Shown: positions 1 to 7,542 of the stretch, piece by piece
Layout: each line of letters begins with the position of its first letter
Position numbering within the stretch: the first letter of the stretch is position 1
DNA from: Streptomyces sp. DH12
GTDB lineage: Bacteria; Actinomycetota; Actinomycetes; Streptomycetales; Streptomycetaceae
Direction of reading: 5' to 3'
Assembly: GCF_020873895.1 (NCBI RefSeq)
Contig: NZ_JAHWGT010000029.1
Span: 1-64,000, forward strand
Length of the DNA stretch: 64,000 nucleotides
The notes under the pieces: generated by a model
What the model was told of the DNA's origin: nothing
Database searches by the model: none
The model's input: the letters and a program-made list of their open reading frames with translations, nothing else
Made by a program: the position numbers and the translations under genes

Positions 1-64
1 GCTGTATCCCTGCGGCCTTCTGCTTCGCTCGCTGCCTCTTGCGCCGCTGGTCACGCTTCCCCAT
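1..64 (-). CDS. Partial small basic protein, runs off the left edge
   Basis: On the minus strand an ATG at 64-62 follows a strong ribosome binding site (GGAGGGG about 7 nt upstream) and opens a frame that reads off the window edge. The 21 visible residues begin MGKRDQRRKRQRAKQK and are extremely rich in Arg and Lys, so nucleic-acid binding is plausible but not shown. It is co-directional with the Rep-like gene ending at 168, about 100 bp upstream of it in transcription order. No family is recognised. Confidence 0.5.
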   Translation of the reverse strand, partial: MGKRDQRRKRQRAKQKAAGIQ

Positions 65-167
65 AGCGTCCCCTCCTGCCGAGTGGCCGACAGGATATCG
101 GCGCGTGCGGACAGTTGGGGCGGCTCGGCGGTACTCCGCGGAGGGGGCGCGGAGTACCGCCGGCCGG

Positions 168-1748
168 TCAGAACGGCGGCTCGCCGCAGTACGCCTCCAC
201 CTGCTCCGGCGTCCCGTACTGACGGGCGAGCTGCTCGCGCAGCTGGCGGTCCTTCTCCGCCTCATCAGCGCCTCGGCGGCAGCGCGGGCACAGGGTGTCG
301 TCGCTGTCCTTCGGGATCGGCTCCCGGCACGGGCACTCCCGCAGCGGCCGGTGCTCCCGCTGAGCCGGAACCTGGTCGGCCGCGGCCGGGGCTCCGGCGG
401 GCTGCTGGCGGCGGGCGGCCTTCCGCGCGGCGATCCGCTCCGGGCACACCAGGCAGGGCGTACCGGTGTCGACGTCTTTCCCGGCGTCGCACCGCGGGTT
501 CGCGCACCCGTACCGGTCGCTGCCCTTCAGCGGCCGCACCATGTCGATCGCCGCTCCGACGAGGCTGGTGATGTCGCCGGCGTAGAACCGTGACGCCCAG
601 CCGTGGTCGTTCCACCGCTGCTGGATGCGGGCGCCGAGCTGCTCGACGGTCCGGTCCGCGGCCGAAACGTCCCCGGAGAGCGCGTCCAGGATCGCCTGCG
701 ACAGGGTCGGCACGTCCGGCAGCGGCCCGTACGACACCGTGCCGTCGGGGGAGGTCCAGCCGTGCAGCAGGTGCGCGGGGAAGTGGGCTCGTACGGCCCG
801 TACGCGGTCGAGCTGCTCACGGGTGTGCTTCGCCTTGCCGCTGCTTTTTCCGGCCCGCTGACGGAGCGTCTGGGACTTCGGGGCGGGCTGGGCGTTGCTG
901 GACGCGGCGGAGCCGCCTTCCGCCCCGCGCGCGCTACTACCGGTAGATGAAGGGCTACGCCCGTCCACGGGGCTTCGCCCCGAAGGGGCATCACCGTCTG
1001 GAGAAGAAGGCTCTGGACCACCGGCTCTAGACAGGGCGTCACCCATGACGCCACCGGTCACGTCACCCATGACGCCACCCGTAGCGTCACCCATGACGCT
1101 ACCCCCCCTCTCCGCGGCGCCCTCCGGGGTGGCGTCACCCATGACGCCACCCCCCTTCTTGGGCTTCCTCCGGCGGGCCCGCTCCTTGCGCCGCTGCTCC
1201 TCGCGCTTGGCCTGCTGGACGCGTGACTTCTCGTCGTACGCGGCCTGCCAGGCCACCAGGTCGAAGTCCGGAGCGTGCTCGCTCACCCACGCCTCGACGT
1301 CCAGGCCGGGGATGGTGTGGCCGTACCGGGCGACGAGCTGCGGCGGGGTTCCCGCGGGCGGCGTGACGCCGTGGATCAGCCAGGCGTCGAAGATCTCGTA
1401 GAGGTTGGCGTCGTTCTCGTCCGGCTTGCCCTCCACCTTGCGGCGGTGGATCTTCACCAGGCCGATCTCCTTCTCCAGGTAGTCGGCCGCGCGGTCGACG
1501 GTCTGCTTGGAGCAGTCGAGGGCGGTGGCCAGGGTCTCGCGGTACGGGTACCCCTGGCTGGTGTCGCGGGAGCTGACGTCCGCGTACGAGACCAGCAGGT
1601 CGTACAGCGGCTTCGCCTTGCCCGCGTTGAGGCCGGCGTCCGGGTCGCGCGTCACGCAGACGGCGAACATGCCGAAGCGCAGGCCGGTCGAGCCGGGGCG
1701 GCTGACGCCCGGGCGGTGACGGTTGGAGGGGCGGCGTGTCTGGGTCAC
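168..1748 (-). CDS. Rep-like winged-helix protein (candidate replication initiator)
   Basis: This 526-residue protein starts at a GTG (1748). Residues about 35-110 look like a winged-helix domain (LATALDCSKQTVDRAADYLE), the type seen in helix-turn-helix replication proteins of actinobacterial plasmids and phages. A basic linker (residues about 180-205) is followed by a low-complexity stretch with repeated VMGDAT units, then an Arg/Lys-rich region. The C-terminal third has paired CxxC motifs (CANPRCDAG, CLVCPERIA, CPCREP, CPRC) that could bind zinc. The repeat units are encoded by palindromic DNA (1035-1148), which suggests that the origin lies inside the gene. The Rep assignment is inferred from architecture and context; a plain transcription factor is the alternative. 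Confidence 0.6.
   Translation of the reverse strand: MTQTRRPSNRHRPGVSRPGSTGLRFGMFAVCVTRDPDAGLNAGKAKPLYDLLVSYADVSSRDTSQGYPYRETLATALDCSKQTVDRAADYLEKEIGLVKIHRRKVEGKPDENDANLYEIFDAWLIHGVTPPAGTPPQLVARYGHTIPGLDVEAWVSEHAPDFDLVAWQAAYDEKSRVQQAKREEQRRKERARRRKPKKGGGVMGDATPEGAAERGGSVMGDATGGVMGDVTGGVMGDALSRAGGPEPSSPDGDAPSGRSPVDGRSPSSTGSSARGAEGGSAASSNAQPAPKSQTLRQRAGKSSGKAKHTREQLDRVRAVRAHFPAHLLHGWTSPDGTVSYGPLPDVPTLSQAILDALSGDVSAADRTVEQLGARIQQRWNDHGWASRFYAGDITSLVGAAIDMVRPLKGSDRYGCANPRCDAGKDVDTGTPCLVCPERIAARKAARRQQPAGAPAAADQVPAQREHRPLRECPCREPIPKDSDDTLCPRCRRGADEAEKDRQLREQLARQYGTPEQVEAYCGEPPF
1035..1148. repeat. 24-bp-spaced palindromic repeats (candidate iterons)
   Basis: Four copies of CGTCACCCATGACGC (TGACGCT arm in copy 3) begin at 1037, 1061, 1085 and 1133, so spacing is 24, 24 and 48 bp. 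The best copies, 1035-1052 and 1131-1148, are 7-4-7 palindromes (GGCGTCA-CCCA-TGACGCC). They lie inside the Rep-like coding sequence and encode its VMGDAT repeats. Iterons inside a rep gene are known in plasmids; binding here is inferred. A purely protein-level repeat is the alternative. Confidence 0.5.
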
Positions 1749-1965
1749 TGCGCACCCCCGTCGATCTGCTGGAGGAGCGGGTGGTGGCCTGCCGTACGGG
1801 CGACGGAGGCGGGGGCGCTACTTGCCGGTACCCGCCGGCCCGGTACTCTCGTGTTCATGGACGGCCTCGCTTATCTGGGGCGGGACGTTCGGTGCAGCGG
1901 GTGGCCGCCCGCTGTGGTGCTTGAACGGCCGGTTGAGCTTCCGCTCGCCGGCCGTTCGCGCGTCT

Positions 1966-2256
1966 TCAGGTGCTGCTGGTGCGGTCGCCCGGGCGCCGGT
2001 AGTGCTTCCGGAAGAAGTCCAGGAAGGGGCCAGTGGCCATGATCAGGGCACCGTTCGCCTTGCCGTACGGGTAGGGCTTGTCCGGCCCGAAGGGCCAGGT
2101 CTCCTCGTACGTCTCCGATGCGGCGATGTGCCGGACGCCCTCGCGGGTGATGCTCTCGACGATGCCGAGCTTCATGAGCAGGGCGGCGCCGGAGGTGAAG
2201 GTGACCGCGGGGGGAAGGCGCGGGTCGTCGGTGTTCTTCGGGTTGCTGGGGCTCAT
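1966..2256 (-). CDS. Hypothetical protein, 96 aa
   Basis: No family is recognised. The predicted 96-residue protein has a polar N-terminus and then a compact region (residues about 17-85) with a mixed alpha/beta look, including GAALLMKLGIVESITREGVR and an aromatic-rich PFGPDKPYPYGK stretch. The start at 2256 is preferred because its ATG overlaps the TGA of an 18-codon leader ORF as ATGA, suggesting translational coupling. An upstream in-frame start at 2271 would add five residues but has no better ribosome binding site. It follows the XRE-TPR regulator in the same direction and may share its transcript. Confidence 0.65.
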   Translation of the reverse strand: MSPSNPKNTDDPRLPPAVTFTSGAALLMKLGIVESITREGVRHIAASETYEETWPFGPDKPYPYGKANGALIMATGPFLDFFRKHYRRPGDRTSST

Positions 2257-2309
2257 CTGTGCCCCCGGCAACCATCAACGGCACTTCGCGGATCGCGAAG
2301 TAGACTCAT
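2253..2309 (-). CDS. 18-residue leader peptide ORF
   Basis: An ATG at 2309 is preceded by TAGGAG with good spacing and encodes MSLLRDPRSAVDGCRGHR. Its TGA overlaps the ATG of the next gene (2256) as ATGA. The peptide is too short for a fold, so its likely role is to load ribosomes onto the weakly initiated downstream gene. The palindrome at 2283-2301 lies within its first codons. Confidence 0.45.
   Translation of the reverse strand: MSLLRDPRSAVDGCRGHR
2283..2301. promoter_or_regulatory. Palindrome, candidate operator
   Basis: A perfect inverted repeat with arms ACTTCGCG / CGCGAAGT and centre GAT lies just after the leader ATG on the minus strand. It could be an operator for a neighbouring regulator such as the XRE-TPR protein, or an mRNA hairpin controlling the coupled leader and gene. 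No binding protein can be assigned from sequence. Confidence 0.45.
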
Positions 2310-2453
2310 GGCGGATCTCCTAACCGGGATTCACGTGGCCGCCAGTCTTCGCAGGGCAGCGGCCATAAGGGCGGTCCGGCCGGTTGTGGTGACCGGTTGG
2401 ACCGTCATAAAAGCGCAGGTCAGCCTACGGGCTCATCAAGATTTCCCCTCTCC

Positions 2454-3659
2454 TCACGCCGCCAGGTCCCGGATCGCCTCGGCCGTCTCCGCCGCGGTGG
2501 CGTTCCCCGCGTACCGGGGCGCGCTCAGCATCCCGGCCACCCGCAGGGCCCGCTTCACGATCCACGAGATCTGCTCCTCTGGAGGCAACGACAGCACCGG
2601 CCTGATGGCGTCGGCCGCCGCCTCGACGTCGTCGAGCTGCACCAGGGCCGTCGCCAGGTAGATGTGCGCCAGGCGCTCATCGTCCAGCGACCGCTCCGCC
2701 GCCGGCCCGGACTCCCACAGCTCTATCGCCGCCGTGGCCTCCCGCGCCGCGCGCTCCGCGTCGTGCCCGCCGTCCAGCCAGATCAGGCTCGACCCGGCGT
2801 AGTACGACTGCTTCGCCCGGGAGAACCCGAACAGCCCGCCGATGCTGTCGCCGCGCCGCATCCGCTCCCGCGCCAGCTCGGCGCCGTCGAGCGCGACGTT
2901 CGCGGCCCTCGAGTCGCCCAGGTTCGCCAGACACTGGGCCTCGCCGCAGCGCAGCCGGGCCTCGCCCGTGCCGTGCCCGGATCCGACCCACTGGTAGCCG
3001 TCCCGGACGTACTCCAGCGCCCGCCCGTAGTCGCCCTGGAACCGGGAGATCAGCGACTTCGTTCCGGCCACCCACGCGGCGAGCTCGGCGTCGCCCGCGT
3101 ACTCGGCGCACCGGCCGGCGGCCGTCGCGTGAGCGTGGGCCTCCTCCGGGTCGCCGAGGTCCAGCAGCGCGTACGCCAGCACACCGGACAGCCGGCCCGC
3201 GGCGAGGTACAGGTCCGCCCGGTCGCCCGGCCGGACGTGACCGGAGCGCAGCCGGTCGAACGCCTCGCCCCGCAGCGCGTGCGCGCGGTTCATCATCGGC
3301 CCGGGCGGCGTGCCCAGGTAGTCGACCGCGGTCGCCTCGACACCGTCCTGGAGGTCGGCGATGTCGAGCTCGGCGAGCGCGGTGAGGTCCTGCGACATCG
3401 CCAGCGCCGACGCGCGCACCCGGTGCGTCGCCGCGGCCGCGCGCCGCGCCTGGTCCTCCTGGGACCAGGCGGCCAGCAGGCGGCCACCGGCGCCGAGCGC
3501 CTCGTCGGCTCGCTCGGCCACCTCCAGTGTGGCCGGGCGGTACCCGCTCTCGAGGTTGTGCAGCGTCGAGCGGCCGTAGTGGACCCGCTGCGCCAGCTCG
3601 GCCAGCGACAGGCCGGCCTGGAGACGCAGCTCGCGGAGGAGTTCCGGGAAGGTCGTCAT
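2454..3659 (-). CDS. XRE-family regulator with TPR-like C-terminal region
   Basis: The 401-residue protein opens with an XRE/Cro helix-turn-helix (residues about 5-60: LRLQAGLSLAELAQRVHYG then STLHNLESGYRPAT), followed by an alpha-helical region rich in Ala and Leu that resembles tetratricopeptide repeats to the C-terminus. This architecture is very common among Streptomyces regulators, where the C-terminal part often senses a ligand or peptide. The ATG at 3659 has a strong AGGAGG upstream. A perfect 12-bp inverted repeat lies about 80 bp upstream of the start (3737-3770) and may be its own operator. In a phage-plasmid it is a reasonable candidate for a lysogeny or transfer regulator, but this is inference. 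Confidence 0.85.
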   Translation of the reverse strand: MTTFPELLRELRLQAGLSLAELAQRVHYGRSTLHNLESGYRPATLEVAERADEALGAGGRLLAAWSQEDQARRAAAATHRVRASALAMSQDLTALAELDIADLQDGVEATAVDYLGTPPGPMMNRAHALRGEAFDRLRSGHVRPGDRADLYLAAGRLSGVLAYALLDLGDPEEAHAHATAAGRCAEYAGDAELAAWVAGTKSLISRFQGDYGRALEYVRDGYQWVGSGHGTGEARLRCGEAQCLANLGDSRAANVALDGAELARERMRRGDSIGGLFGFSRAKQSYYAGSSLIWLDGGHDAERAAREATAAIELWESGPAAERSLDDERLAHIYLATALVQLDDVEAAADAIRPVLSLPPEEQISWIVKRALRVAGMLSAPRYAGNATAAETAEAIRDLAA

Positions 3660-3736
3660 GCGGTGAGTGTTCCTCCTCTCTCAGCTCAGCGGCACTGCCT
3701 CGCGCCGCATATGTGTAGGGATGTGACGGTCACTCG

Positions 3737-3770
3737 TGTTTGCAGATCGCTCGGGACGGATCTGCAAACA
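3737..3770. promoter_or_regulatory. Perfect 12-bp inverted repeat, candidate operator
   Basis: Arms TGTTTGCAGATC and GATCTGCAAACA are separated by 10 bp in the region between the XRE-TPR gene start (3659) and the end of the GIY-YIG gene (3864). Perfect 12-bp arms are long for chance, and the AT content is above the surroundings. Autoregulation by the XRE protein is the simplest reading. A terminator for the GIY-YIG transcript is less likely because no T-run follows. Confidence 0.55.
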
Positions 3771-3863
3771 GCCGCTTGGGCTCTGGGCCGTCGGCCCGGT
3801 GCTGGCATGGAGTCGGAAGAGATCGCGACTCCCAGGAGCCCTTCATGACGTCGCTCGCACCGG

Positions 3864-4238
3864 TCACGCAGCGGGATCCTGGCGCTCGGCGAGCCTGTTG
3901 CGGTTGGCCTCCAGTCTCGCCATGTAGCCCGCGTACACGTACTGCCCCCAGCCAGGCCGGCCGTGGATGTTGTGCTTCGGATCCTCGTCTCGGATCGCGA
4001 CCCTCTCCACGCTCGCTGCCTCTGCGCGCGTGGAGAACCACTCGACCCGGAATGACGCTGCCTCGGCCCACCACACGTGCTGCGCAGCGTGCGATGACCA
4101 CCGGTTCATGGGGTTGTTGCCCATCCCGACGTACAGCAGCGAACCCTGACGGTCGTAGATCCGATACACGGCAGTCTGGCCGTCCGTTCCGACGCCAGGG
4201 TGCTCGATCACACCTGCAGACGATTGGGGGAGCGTCAC
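3864..4238 (-). CDS. GIY-YIG nuclease-domain protein
   Basis: The 124-residue protein carries the GIY-YIG signature in residues about 20-45 as VYRIYDRQGSLLYVGMGNN, followed by an Arg (NRW), a His-rich stretch and a conserved Glu (ASVERVAIRDEDPKHN). This is typical of compact GIY-YIG endonuclease-fold proteins. The GTG at 4238 overlaps the TGA of the upstream helix-turn-helix gene and gives the family's usual N-terminus. Longer reading to an upstream start would add unrelated residues. The domain acts as a DNA endonuclease in homing enzymes and repair proteins; the substrate here is unknown. The coupled helix-turn-helix gene suggests a two-gene unit. Confidence 0.75.
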   Translation of the reverse strand: MTLPQSSAGVIEHPGVGTDGQTAVYRIYDRQGSLLYVGMGNNPMNRWSSHAAQHVWWAEAASFRVEWFSTRAEAASVERVAIRDEDPKHNIHGRPGWGQYVYAGYMARLEANRNRLAERQDPAA

Positions 4239-4471
4239 TCGGACTCCTCTGCTTGCCGCCGGCGTTCCTCGCGCTTGGCGAAGTGGACGCCGTGCTGCGG
4301 CTGACGGGCTTCGAAGTACTCCTTCACCGGCTCCCAGGGGAGGAAGTAGTAGCGGCCGACCTTCTGCCACTGCTCCTTCGGGACCGGGAAGTCCGGGTCC
4401 CGGTGGGCGAGCTGCTGCACGCGCTGCTTGCTGAGCTCAACGCGTCTCGCGATCTCCGCGAGCGTCACCAT
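4235..4471 (-). CDS. Helix-turn-helix DNA-binding protein (excisionase/AlpA-like)
   Basis: This 78-residue protein contains a MerR/AlpA-like winged-helix motif (VTLAEIARRVELSKQRVQQL, then FPVPKEQWQKVGRYYFLPWE), typical of small excisionase-type or regulatory DNA-binding proteins. The ATG at 4471 is preferred because it follows a GGAGAGGGGGG box and starts just before the domain. An ATG at 4525 would add 18 residues but lacks a clear ribosome binding site. It is translationally coupled to the GIY-YIG gene. A function as recombination directionality factor for the recombinases at 45.9-48.2 kb is possible but untested. Confidence 0.7.
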   Translation of the reverse strand: MVTLAEIARRVELSKQRVQQLAHRDPDFPVPKEQWQKVGRYYFLPWEPVKEYFEARQPQHGVHFAKREERRRQAEESE

Positions 4472-4568
4472 CTCAGGCGCCCCCCTCTCCTCGGATTCGT
4501 TCGGTACAGCCTCATTGTTACCCATGATGTTGACCCAAGTCTATATCAGTGGTCTACTGGAGATACAG

Positions 4569-4607
4569 CACGACCCCGGGCCAGCTTTTCGCCGGACCGG
4601 GGTCGTG
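4569..4607. promoter_or_regulatory. 11-bp inverted repeat in divergent intergenic region
   Basis: Arms CACGACCCCGG and CCGGGGTCGTG flank a 17-nt loop containing CTTTTC. It lies between the divergent genes starting at 4471 (minus) and 4682 (plus), so it is placed as an operator or as a leader hairpin before the transfer operon. No T-run follows on either strand. Confidence 0.45.
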
Positions 4608-4681
4608 TGTCCAAAGCGGTGTTGCGAGCACCGCAGAGGACATGGAAACCGCCCTACCTGCCACAACAGGAGGCCGATCCC

Positions 4682-4975
4682 ATGAAGGATCGTCGCACAG
4701 CCACACCCGCTGGTGTACAGAACCCCAGCGACAACGTCCACCGAGTCCAGGCCAACGAGGCTCTGCGCCGGGCGTGTATCGCCGATGAGCGCGTGCTCCG
4801 GCCGGCGCGTCGGACGCTCACCGAGATGGTGCCGGGGTTCATCCGGCAGCCGCTGCTGACGCTGCACCGCCCGCAGTTCTCCAACGACACCCCGTGCCTC
4901 TTCTGCGACCGGTGGCTGTGCCGCGGGGACTGCCAGGGCTTCACCCCGGACACCGCGCTGAAGGCGGTGGCGTGA
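4682..4975 (+). CDS. Small Cys-rich plasmid protein
   Basis: A 97-residue protein with a strong AGGAGG before its ATG (4682). The C-terminal half has a cysteine cluster, CLFCDRWLCRGDC, that could bind a metal ion. No catalytic motif or known family is recognised. It is the first gene of a plus-strand run of small, closely spaced or overlapping genes that leads into the conjugation genes. Its TGA overlaps the next ATG by one base. Confidence 0.65.
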   Translation: MKDRRTATPAGVQNPSDNVHRVQANEALRRACIADERVLRPARRTLTEMVPGFIRQPLLTLHRPQFSNDTPCLFCDRWLCRGDCQGFTPDTALKAVA

Positions 4976-5475
4976 TGGACAAGGTCACCCTCGCCCTGGA
5001 ACTCATCGCCCGGCTCCTCCGCCTGGAGAACCACGACGCCGAGCCCGGCGCCCGCCTGTCCCTGCGTACGCCGGACGGCCAGTTCGTCGGGGAGGTCGTC
5101 CTCCCCACCGCCGCCGTCCGCGCGCTCACCGAAACGGTCGAGTCGCTCGCCGACTACCGCGACGACCTCGCCACCGGGCAGCGCTTCGACGAGCTGTTCG
5201 CCGAACTGACCGCCGCGCAGCCGACGCCCGCCGCCCCGCGCACCGACCCCGCCTCCGGGCCGGGCCGGGGCGCGGACCCGAGCGGCGGCGCCGTCTTCGC
5301 CGCGACCCACCCCCAGCTCGCCGCCGACCTCGCCGACGCCTACGCCGCCCTGGACCCGCGCACCATCACTAAGGACGTCCTCGACGACCCGCACACCGCG
5401 CCCATCCAGGTCATCGCCGCACTCGACGACATCTACGGCGACGTGTTCGACCCGTACGCCGACGAGGACCAGTGA
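4975..5475 (+). CDS. Hypothetical protein, 166 aa
   Basis: Starts at the ATG of a TGATG overlap with the previous gene. The protein is acidic and Ala-rich. An N-terminal region (residues 1-70, MDKVTLALELIARLLRLEN) has alternating hydrophobic and charged residues, a Pro/Gly-rich linker lies around residues 80-110, and a second helical region ends in an acidic tail. There is no signal peptide or membrane segment and no recognised family. Coupling to both neighbours places it in the plasmid/transfer operon. Confidence 0.6.
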   Translation: MDKVTLALELIARLLRLENHDAEPGARLSLRTPDGQFVGEVVLPTAAVRALTETVESLADYRDDLATGQRFDELFAELTAAQPTPAAPRTDPASGPGRGADPSGGAVFAATHPQLAADLADAYAALDPRTITKDVLDDPHTAPIQVIAALDDIYGDVFDPYADEDQ

Positions 5476-5876
5476 TGGGCGCCCCCGGCACCAACGGGGT
5501 GCACACCGCCGACAACGCCGTCCCCCCGCTCGACGACGACTTCGAGGGAGCCCTCGCCGACTGCCGGGGCATCCACCCCGGGATCGACCTGATCCTCGAC
5601 GGCGTCCGCCACATCGCCCTGGACCGGCTCACCACCGACCAGACCCAGTCGATCCTCTCCACCATCGCCGGCACGGGCGGCGCCGACCTCGCAGAGGTAT
5701 TCGCCCAACTCGTCCGCCGCCTCACCGACCCCACCCAGAACCCCTGCCTCCGCGCCCTCGACCACGACGTGCAGAAGCAGGTCCAGGCGTACGGCGAGCA
5801 GTACGCGTACGAGACCGGCGAGTACACCCCGCGCGACCGCACCAGCGAGGCCGCCGCCCTCATCGACGGCATCTGA
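5475..5876 (+). CDS. Hypothetical protein, 133 aa
   Basis: The start is again a TGATG overlap (ATG 5475; a GTG at 5472 is also possible). The protein is acidic and predicted mainly helical (DFEGALADCRGIHPGIDLIL; LSTIAGTGGADLAEVFAQLV), soluble and without recognisable motifs. The following intergenic gap contains the first of two hairpins sharing the same loop sequence. Function unknown. Confidence 0.6.
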   Translation: MGAPGTNGVHTADNAVPPLDDDFEGALADCRGIHPGIDLILDGVRHIALDRLTTDQTQSILSTIAGTGGADLAEVFAQLVRRLTDPTQNPCLRALDHDVQKQVQAYGEQYAYETGEYTPRDRTSEAAALIDGI

Positions 5877-5889
5877 ACCACCCACCCCC

Positions 5890-5930
5890 GCGGGGTCCGG
5901 CCCGGAAGCCGACACCGGTCCGGCCCCCGC
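5890..5930. terminator. Hairpin with AGCCGACA loop (copy 1)
   Basis: Arms GCGGGGTCCGGCCCGG and CCGGTCCGGCCCCCGC can pair at 14 of 16 positions around the loop AAGCCGACA. The loop matches that of the hairpin at 6217-6255. There is no T-run, so it is either a GC-rich terminator/attenuator or an mRNA processing or stability element. Confidence 0.5.
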
Positions 5931-5968
5931 ACCACCCGACCGCCCAACCACGCCGAGGAGCGCCCGCC

Positions 5969-6205
5969 ATGTTCAAGAAGCACCGCGACCGCCGTACCAC
6001 CGCCCGCCGCCACGCCATCGCCATGGCCGCCGCCCGCGCGGCCCAGGCCAAGGCCGTCATCCACGGCGACGGCACCGCCACCACCGACGACGTCGTCAAC
6101 CTCGCCTACGGCAGCCACGCAATCCGTCTCACCGACGACGAGGCCCGTGACGCCCTCGCCGCCGAGCTGGCCACCGTCGGCCGCCGCCTGGAGACCAGCG
6201 CCTGA
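5969..6205 (+). CDS. Small basic hypothetical protein, 78 aa
   Basis: ATG at 5969 follows GAGGAG. The N-terminus is strongly basic (MFKKHRDRRTTARRHAIAMA) and may form an amphipathic helix; the rest is acidic and helical. No family is recognised. It stands alone between two hairpins with the same loop, so its mRNA could be processed as a separate unit. Confidence 0.6.
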   Translation: MFKKHRDRRTTARRHAIAMAAARAAQAKAVIHGDGTATTDDVVNLAYGSHAIRLTDDEARDALAAELATVGRRLETSA

Positions 6206-6216
6206 CCCGCCACCCC

Positions 6217-6255
6217 GGCGGGCCGGCCCGGGAGCCGACACCGGGCCGGCCCGCC
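6217..6255. terminator. Perfect 15-bp hairpin with AGCCGACA loop (copy 2)
   Basis: Arms GGCGGGCCGGCCCGG and CCGGGCCGGCCCGCC are perfectly complementary around the loop GAGCCGACA. This is a very stable RNA hairpin placed immediately after a stop codon and before the next ribosome binding site. No T-run follows. Confidence 0.6.
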
Positions 6256-6305
6256 CCCTCCCAGACCACTCACCAGGTCTCATCCACCACGAAGGAGCAC
6301 CCGCC

Positions 6306-7055
6306 ATGCCGCTCGACACCAGCTTCCAGATCACCTCGGACGAGCTGAACGAGATCTACGCCCGCCTCCAGCCGTACTTCCCGAAGTACCTCACGAAGAT
6401 CGAGCCCCACACCTACGGCATCCGCTTCGAGTTCCAGCCGTTCACCGGCCGCGAGGAGGAGCCGATCAAGCCCCTCGTCCGCGACGACCCGAAGCTCTCC
6501 TACGTCGCGGAGTCGGACAACCAGACCGAGTACCTGATCCGGGAGAAGGCCCACGTCATCCTCTCGAACCTGTACTACCAGGCGCGGGAGAAGTGGGGGC
6601 ACGCCGCCTATGTCGCCGACCTGAAGGACGTCGTCCGGGACACGCCCGACCGCTGGAAGACCTACCAGCACGAGCTGAAGGCCCTCGGAACCGCGTACGA
6701 CTACCTCCGCACCCCCGACGCCGCCCGCGAGTGGCCCGCCGCCGTCTCCCGCCTCATCGACGCCCAGGACCGCACCCGGGCCGCCGCGCGCGCCTTCGAC
6801 CAGCGGGCCCGGGAGATCGCCCAGGTCCGCGAGACCCACCTCGGCGCCGAGCTCACCCTGACCGAGGCCCTGGCGGCCGCCGGCTACCCGGACAGCAGGG
6901 ACTGGGACATCGCCGACGCCAGGGACTACGGCCAGCACTACTACAGCGACTGGGACAGCCACCCGCTGGAGGAGACGACGCGCCGCCTCATCGAGCAGCA
7001 GGACAACCACGTCGCCAAGGTCGGTCGCCTCTCCGGCGCCTCCTCCGGCTCCTGA
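6306..7055 (+). CDS. Hypothetical protein, 249 aa
   Basis: ATG at 6306 with AAGGAG upstream. The protein is soluble, charged and predicted alpha-helical, with many Tyr/Trp residues in the N-terminal half (YPKYLTK-like segment at residues 20-30, FQPFTGREEEP near residue 45). The central region has coiled-coil-like heptads (DRTRAAARAFDQRAREIAQV). No known domain is recognised. Its position in the run before the transfer membrane proteins suggests a plasmid housekeeping or transfer role. Confidence 0.65.
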   Translation: MPLDTSFQITSDELNEIYARLQPYFPKYLTKIEPHTYGIRFEFQPFTGREEEPIKPLVRDDPKLSYVAESDNQTEYLIREKAHVILSNLYYQAREKWGHAAYVADLKDVVRDTPDRWKTYQHELKALGTAYDYLRTPDAAREWPAAVSRLIDAQDRTRAAARAFDQRAREIAQVRETHLGAELTLTEALAAAGYPDSRDWDIADARDYGQHYYSDWDSHPLEETTRRLIEQQDNHVAKVGRLSGASSGS

Positions 7056-7089
7056 ACCCGACCAGCCACCAGCCTCCGAGGACCCTGCC

Positions 7090-7542
7090 GTGAACCTGCC
7101 CGACCAGCGCCCGACCGCCCCCGTCGGGCAGCCCACCCCCGCGCCCGGCCCGTTCGGCCCGGCCCACCACGACGGCCCGCTCGTCTACGTCCCCGACCCC
7201 ACCCACCCCAACCTGTCGATCCCCGTCCCCCGGGAGCTGGTCCCCATGACCACCCCCACCGCCCCGCGCGACCTCACCCCCCAGCCCCTCCTCGACCCCA
7301 CCGCCCAACGCATGCTCGCCGCCGGCCTCGGCGCCGGCACCGCCGCCGCCGGAATCGGCTGGGGCGCCGCCCAGGTCATCTCCGCCGCCGCGGCCGGCGC
7401 CACCGGCCTCATCGTCCTGGCCCTGCTCCTCCTCGCCGCCCGCCTCACCACCCCCCGCGCCACGCACATCGAGCAGCACGTCACCAACCACGTCCGCGGC
7501 CTCGGCCGCGCCACCACCCACATCGAAAGGACACCCCGATGA
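7090..7542 (+). CDS. Small membrane protein of the transfer region
   Basis: A GTG-started 150-residue protein: a Pro-rich cytosolic N-terminus (about 75 residues) is followed by one long or two short hydrophobic segments between residues about 77 and 118 (MLAAGLGAGTAAAGIGWGAA, then ATGLIVLALLLLAARL). The tail, about 30 residues, is His/Arg-rich. This layout resembles the small spread-associated membrane proteins common near tra in Streptomyces conjugative plasmids; the homology is inferred from layout only. Its TGA overlaps the ATG of the next gene. Confidence 0.6.
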   Translation: MNLPDQRPTAPVGQPTPAPGPFGPAHHDGPLVYVPDPTHPNLSIPVPRELVPMTTPTAPRDLTPQPLLDPTAQRMLAAGLGAGTAAAGIGWGAAQVISAAAAGATGLIVLALLLLAARLTTPRATHIEQHVTNHVRGLGRATTHIERTPR

